Below, one piece after another: positions 59,061 through 64,000 of a stretch of 64,000 nucleotides of DNA. A model generated the notes under the pieces. It was given only the letters and a program-made list of their open reading frames with translations, searched no databases and had not been told where the DNA came from. Numbering within the stretch: the stretch's first letter is position 1; the number at the start of each line of letters is the position of its first letter. Position numbers and translations under genes: made by a program. Source of the stretch: Sphagnum magellanicum (taxonomy: Eukaryota > Streptophyta > Sphagnopsida > Sphagnales > Sphagnaceae); assembly GCA_021904315.1 (NCBI GenBank), contig CM038914.1, positions 3,410,001-3,474,000 of the forward strand, in the 5' to 3' direction.

Positions 59061-59080
59061 TTATGTATAAAAAAAAAACC

Positions 59081-60502
59081 ATTAACATCTCCATTTGTTT
59101 AAAGTGTATGTTGCATTTTCCATCTAATTAATGGAATCCAAAATTGTGGCACCTTATGGCCTAAGTTATATATTTTTATAAGTTTTCATGGACCGTGTGC
59201 AAACAAAAAAATCATAATTCTCAATCACAAGATAAAAAATAATTTGGATGTTTTTTAATCCACATGTACACCTATAAAACACAACAACAAAACACCTTTC
59301 ATGGAAAATTTTAAAGCCAAAATGTGACAACAAAAATTACAATAAATGTTAAATTCTTAAACATTTTGAAAGTGAAATGAAACTAAAAATTAAGTGAAAC
59401 TTTCCCAACTCTTTCGATCTAAATTATATCCATTCATTATTAATGTTTGTTTCAAACATCTAAGGAATTAAACTTAAAATAAACAAGTTGTTTTTTTTTT
59501 TTGGGCATCTACTTTTGTGCATAAATTTAGTGTTCATTAAACCTTAATTGAGCTTGTATTAAAACTAGTTAAATAAGAGCAAATCCCAACCACCTATTTT
59601 CATTTCATAGGCTCATCAACAAATGCCTAGGTGTCCATTTGTTGATCCTATTGTGTTCATTGAAGGTTTAGTTTAGAAGCCACATGCAAGCTTGAACTTA
59701 GTTGCATGAGGGGTGAAATGGTAGTACTTTAATGTTGGTTTTGAGACAAAGCATGGACCATTACTATTACTAATTACCATTATGATTATTATAAATCACT
59801 AATATATTTATTGGGTGCCAGTAAAAGGATGATTTGAGTTACATTTTGCTTCTCACTTAGATACACGCGTGAACCTTCATTATCATAATTACATGTTGCA
59901 AGTGATCATAATTACATACTACAAGCAACTTGTTTTATGATAAATATTATCCATTTTAGGTCCATAGTTATTCCATTTTGTTTTGTGTGAACATTGCAAG
60001 TTGCAATGATGCATAACAATGTGAATCATAGCAATAGACCAAGCCAAACATGTCGAGTATTGTTTCACACATACTTGGTTGAATCACAAAGTGTTGAACT
60101 TAGTTTTGAGGATTCAAAGTTTAATTCATTAAAATGCATAGGGTCCTAGTTCGAATGTGCACAACGAATGGATTCAAATCCATCAATTGAGCCACATTTA
60201 CGTTCGTTTCTATTTATTGTACAACTTGGTTTTCGAAGGTTGAACACTCATAGTGCATTACTAGGCACACTACAAACTAGTTTGTTTATGTGTCGAGGTG
60301 ATGTAGTGCAATTTCACTCAAGCACTCTAACTCCAATCATTGGTAGCCAAATGCAATGGACCTAAGGCAATGGTGATGGCAATCATGAACATAATGAAAA
60401 TGTGCATGCATTCAAGACCACTTGATTAATATTTAGTTAATTAGGTAGGCTAGGGGGGTCAAACTATTAACAAGTGCACATGGACTAATGCTAATTTGCA
60501 TT
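59081..60502. other. AT-rich intergenic stretch
   Basis: No gene or clear element end. The 3' end of the Helitron should lie in the first part but I could not place it. Confidence 0.45.
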
Positions 60503-62199
60503 CACTAGAAGAAAAACATGTATTTTCGATTGCTCTTTGTGACTAAATTTTAGTCACAAGAAACATTTTGCAACTAAAATCCTTTTAGTCGCCTAAGACA
60601 AGTCGCATGTGATAAACTAGTCGCAAATGACAAAAAATATTGTATGAAAGAAAAAAATCAACAAATACATTTCATCCTTTGACTCCATTGTATACGTATT
60701 GTCACATGCGACTAATATGCAACTATTTTGGTCACAATTGAAGGCAAATCATGTGCTGCCATGTGTCTTAATATATGATTATTATTATTATTATTTTGAA
60801 ATAATCTAAGACGTTCAATTCAAAGATTTGGATGATCTTATATTATGCCACATGGCATTAAAAAAATTAATTTAATAAAAATATTAATATTAGGTTGGTA
60901 GGTACATAAATAGGTGGGTACTTAAGTAGGTAGGTACATAGGCTAACCTAGATGGGTAGGTCAAACTAGGTACTTACCTAGCTAAATAGATAAGTAAGTT
61001 AGGGAGGTATGTACTTTAGAATTGTGCATTATTTGTTTTTTTGTTTTGGGTTGAGCCTTTTGATTAACTCATCCCATGTGCACAAATTTCTTAATGTGAA
61101 ATTGCATAGGCACACCCCTTTGTTTATATAATGTTCAAAATAGGAATGGAGAACAAACAATATGGGATAAGTTTTGAAGTTGCAACTTCCTTACAAACTA
61201 AGTTGTAATTCCAAAACTTTCTTCATCCCTTACTTCTAGGGTTTCTAGATTTTTAAACAATTCAAGTACTAGATAATTAAATAATCATTTAATTCATAAT
61301 GATGAAATTTACATATATTTAAATTATAAACTATACACTACAAATATTCAGTATTCATTATCAGTTACTTAAATAAGTAATACCGTCTTCATATTTGACA
61401 AACTAGCTATCTAATTACTCATAAGTTATTAATACATAATTCATAAATAATAAAATATTTAAAAATATTTAATTACTTTTCAAAATCTGATCGAGCTATA
61501 TATAATATAATTAATATGAAATTAATTTAATGATTATAATTTAAAATTATATATTTTAAATATTTATTATAAAATTATATATCATGAATTAACAATTGTT
61601 ATTAGAAAGTAAATTCTTACACAAAAATTTGAAGAATTATTATTCAACTAATTACATTATTTATTGTATAATAAAATTTATTATTGTAAAAATTATTATA
61701 AGTCAAATAATTTTTTTTCTCTTGGTAATTATTAATTATAAATACAATAATTTGTTAAACATAACATTAATTTTCATAATTACTGTAAAATTACTATTAA
61801 ATATTTATCATAGATGATTAATCACAAATTTTTTAAAGATAATATTATTGTATAATAATTCGTGAAATTAAAGTCAGTAAAATAATTATTCTAACTACAC
61901 TATAATTTTTCCGAATTTTTAATTCAGGTTTGAAGTTATAAATTAAAAACTGTGAATAATTATGTTCAATTAGAAAATAATTATGCACATACTAATTAAT
62001 TCTTATATGAAGTAATTACAATTATTTTAAAGTAATGTCACATTAATTTAATTAATTAATTTCTTCTAATATAATAATATAAATTATATAATATACAAAT
62101 CTATGTCATAACAATAATTATTTAGTGTCACTTAGATTTAATAAACATAATCATTTATAATTATTTATAAAAGTGATTTATTATGGATAACACTAGTAG

Positions 62200-63240
62200 A
62201 AAAAACCTTTGAAATTCAATCAATAATTTTTTGAATTAAAATATAAATTTAAGATTCCAAAATAGTAATTTAAAATTCAAATATCAGTTTTTAGAAGTTT
62301 TTTGAAGTTAAATAACAAATTTCAGAATTGAAATGTTAACTTTTAGATTCAAATAATAATATTCAAAATTAAAATTTGCATTTAAAGACTCAATTAATAA
62401 TTTTCTGAATTGAAATATTAATTTTGAGAATCCAAAATAATAATTTGGAATTCCAATTTCAACTTTCAAGTCAAATAATTTCATAAAATTTAAATTTTAA
62501 ACTTCAAAATTCAAATATCAAAATTCAAGTTGAAATAAAAATATTTAAAATGAAGTTGCCAATTTTTAGAGTCAATAAATTTTTTAAAATTGAAATAATG
62601 ATTTTTAGATTCAAAAATAATAATTTAGAATTCAAATATCAGTTTTTAAATCAAATAAGTTTTTTGAATTTAAATAACAGTTTTCAGAATTGAAATGTTA
62701 ATTTTCATATTCAAATAACAATATTCAAAATTGAAATGTCCATTTTTAGACTCAATTACTAATTTTCAGACTTGAAGTATTAATTTTGAAGATCTAAAAT
62801 AATAATTTGGAATCTAAATTTCAGGTTCGAATCAAATGACTATTTTAAATATAAATGAAAAAATTTCATAGCTGAATATAAATTTTCATATTCACATAAA
62901 AATATTCAAAATTAAATGGAATATTCAAAATATTCTATTTTAATGATCAATTATAATTTTCTGAATTGAAATACTAATTTTTGGATTCGAAAATATTAAT
63001 TTAGAATTCAAAATCAAAATTTAGATCAAATCAGTCTTTTTGAATTGAAAATATGATATTCAAATCAAAATTTTCAAATTCAAATAATGTTTTAAACAAT
63101 TGAAATAACAATTTTCAGATTCAAATATCAAGTTTCAAATTTTAATAAAATATTTAAAAGTTAAAATAACAAGTTTTCATAATTGAAATATCAATTTTCA
63201 GATTTGAATAAAAAAATTCAAAGTTCAAATATTAATTTTG
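62200..63240. repeat. AT-rich degenerate tandem repeat
   Basis: About 1 kb built from short variants of TTTTCAGATTCAAATAACAA and TATTCAAAATTGAAAT, period roughly 28-36 bases, strongly diverged. It fills the inside of the CACTA-like element. No coding potential. Confidence 0.8.
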
Positions 63241-63278
63241 CGATTCATTATATGAACAATATACATATGTATGCATAT

Positions 63279-63304
<26 letters not shown>
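63279..63304. repeat. (TA)n microsatellite
   Basis: Thirteen TA units just inside the right end of the CACTA-like element. Confidence 0.95.
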
Positions 63305-63309
<5 letters not shown>

Positions 63310-63751
63310 AGTACATACATTAAAATATACCCCTATGTCATTGTAGAATACCTTTAGGATGCAACTAATTTGGTGACTATTGCGTCTAATGGACATATCA
63401 ATCTATTAATGGATGAAAATAAATGTAAAATTGATGTAACCAATAGGATGAAATTTTTAATAGTTGCATCATAGTTGTGAAAATGACCAAAATAGTTGAA
63501 AGTTGGTCTTGTAGTTGCAAATATTCTCAAATCTAGTCGCAAACGACTATAAGTCGCATGTAGTCGTAAATTGAATGGTTACATTTTGGCTGATTTCTAC
63601 TAGTGTTTGTTGTAAGCGCACATGAACTTGTAGTTCAAATTGGTGATGTCCCAAATACAAGCACAAACGATCTTGCAACTCAAGTCCATAGTGCTCCAAG
63701 TGCACATGAACCTGCAACTCAAAGTGACAAAAAAATTTGAAAAAAAATGGA

Positions 63752-64000
63752 AACTGGAATCATGCATACGTAGTTTCTATAATGGTTATTGTTGAAGGTG
63801 GTTCAAAAATCCAAATTGCAAGTAGAATGTTTGGTGTGCCTATCACATCATTGAAAAACCACTTGTATGGAATAACATAGTCACATAAACCAGGCAAAAT
63901 TGGATTATTGCAAAAAGAAGAAGAAGAAGAACTTGTTCAATATGTGAAGAAGATGCAAGGCATCAGCCATCTAATCACATTGATATAACTTAGGTTAAAT
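63752..64000 (+). pseudogene. psq-type HTH start of a Tigger/pogo-like transposase, partial
   Basis: Reads KWNHAYVVSIMVIVEGGSKI, QIASRMFGVPITSLKNHLYG, a stop, then KPGKIGLLQKEEEEELVQYV, KKMQGISHLITLI, a stop and LRLN to the window end. This is the pipsqueak-like helix-turn-helix plus the following CENP-B-type linker found at the start of Tc5/pogo/Tigger transposases. The upstream stretch (63610-63750) encodes a repeated S-A-H-E-P-A-T-Q-like sequence in another frame. The two stops mean it is inactive here. The catalytic part would lie beyond the window. Confidence 0.7.

Larger units (their letters stand above)
51740..59080 (+). mobile_element. Decayed Helitron (Helentron/Helitron2-like)
   Basis: About 7 kb of very AT-rich DNA holds, in order on the plus strand, the remains of a rolling-circle Rep/helicase protein: an N-terminal Cys-rich region, the Helitron-like N/Rep region, a PIF1-type helicase, and a C-terminal endonuclease. 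A Rep-helicase protein with a trailing apurinic-type endonuclease is the hallmark of the Helentron/Helitron2 group. Every part has many stops and frame changes. The outer ends are not determined: I could not identify a 5' TC/TT end or a 3' CTRR end with hairpin. Confidence 0.8.
60503..63605. mobile_element. Non-autonomous CACTA-like element
   Basis: The left end CACTAGAAGAAAAACATG (60503) and the right end, read on the minus strand from 63605 as CACTAGTAGAAATCAGCC, match in 12 of the first 13 bases, starting with the CACTA of that superfamily. Subterminal repeats are shared: AGTCGCATGTG and TAGTCGCAAATGAC on the left (60602-60632), TAGTCGCAAACGACTAT and AGTCGCATGTAGTCG on the right (63534-63569). 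The 3-bp flanks (ATT and TTT) do not match exactly. The interior has no transposase. It contains TAGGTAGGTAC motifs and a long AT repeat. An inner CACTAGTAGAAA at 62191 could be an alternative or nested left end. Confidence 0.65.

Noticed and set aside
60150..60195. GGATTCAAATCC as a tRNA or SINE B box
   Set aside because: No A box or cloverleaf could be placed around it.

Overview
The window looks like nuclear DNA of a plant, most likely a land plant. It carries five intron-style eukaryotic genes: ribosomal protein eL/uL30-type RPL7, COP9 signalosome subunit CSN6, a plant NNF1-like kinetochore protein, the Paf1-complex subunit CDC73, and a plant-only bifunctional nuclease with BFN and UVR domains. 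Plant-type TTTAGGG/AAACCCTAA motifs occur in promoters. The rest is AT-rich and full of old mobile DNA. I cannot name the species. The wide gene spacing and decayed LINE and Helitron content would suit a fern, lycophyte or bryophyte as well as a large-genome seed plant.

Layout. 0-13.4 kb: AT-rich repeat land with several minisatellites and a PIF/Harbinger transposase pseudogene (7.96-9.88 kb), with a convergent ORF remnant beside it. 13.9-15.6 kb: RPL7 on the minus strand, with a telomere-like box and a 43-bp tandem repeat upstream. 16-26 kb: AT-rich, with a possible SINE, a probable solo LTR (18.41-19.33 kb), a second Harbinger-type transposase pseudogene (19.55-20.35 kb) and an inverted repeat (23.5/24.0 kb). 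25.9-27.6 kb: a minisatellite whose units contain hairpins, then a diverged tandem duplication of about 475 bp.

30.7-42.4 kb is the gene island: CSN6 (minus) and NNF1-like (plus) are divergent with a 322-bp shared promoter, followed by CDC73 (plus) and the bifunctional nuclease gene (minus). These are unrelated housekeeping functions (protein degradation signalling, chromosome segregation, transcription elongation, stress-linked nuclease), so nothing suggests a cluster.

45.2-64 kb is mobile DNA. It holds a decayed non-LTR retrotransposon (45.25 to about 50.6 kb) split by a solo LTR with a perfect 5-bp target duplication (48,991-49,809). Next is a heavily decayed Helitron of the Helentron/Helitron2 type, with Rep, PIF1-like helicase and endonuclease remnants (about 51.7-59.1 kb). 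It is followed by a non-autonomous CACTA-like element (60,503-63,605). At the right edge is the psq-type helix-turn-helix start of another transposase. The in-frame stops in these relics often sit where glutamine or arginine is expected, which fits C-to-T decay of methylated DNA. I found no tRNA, rRNA or CRISPR array.
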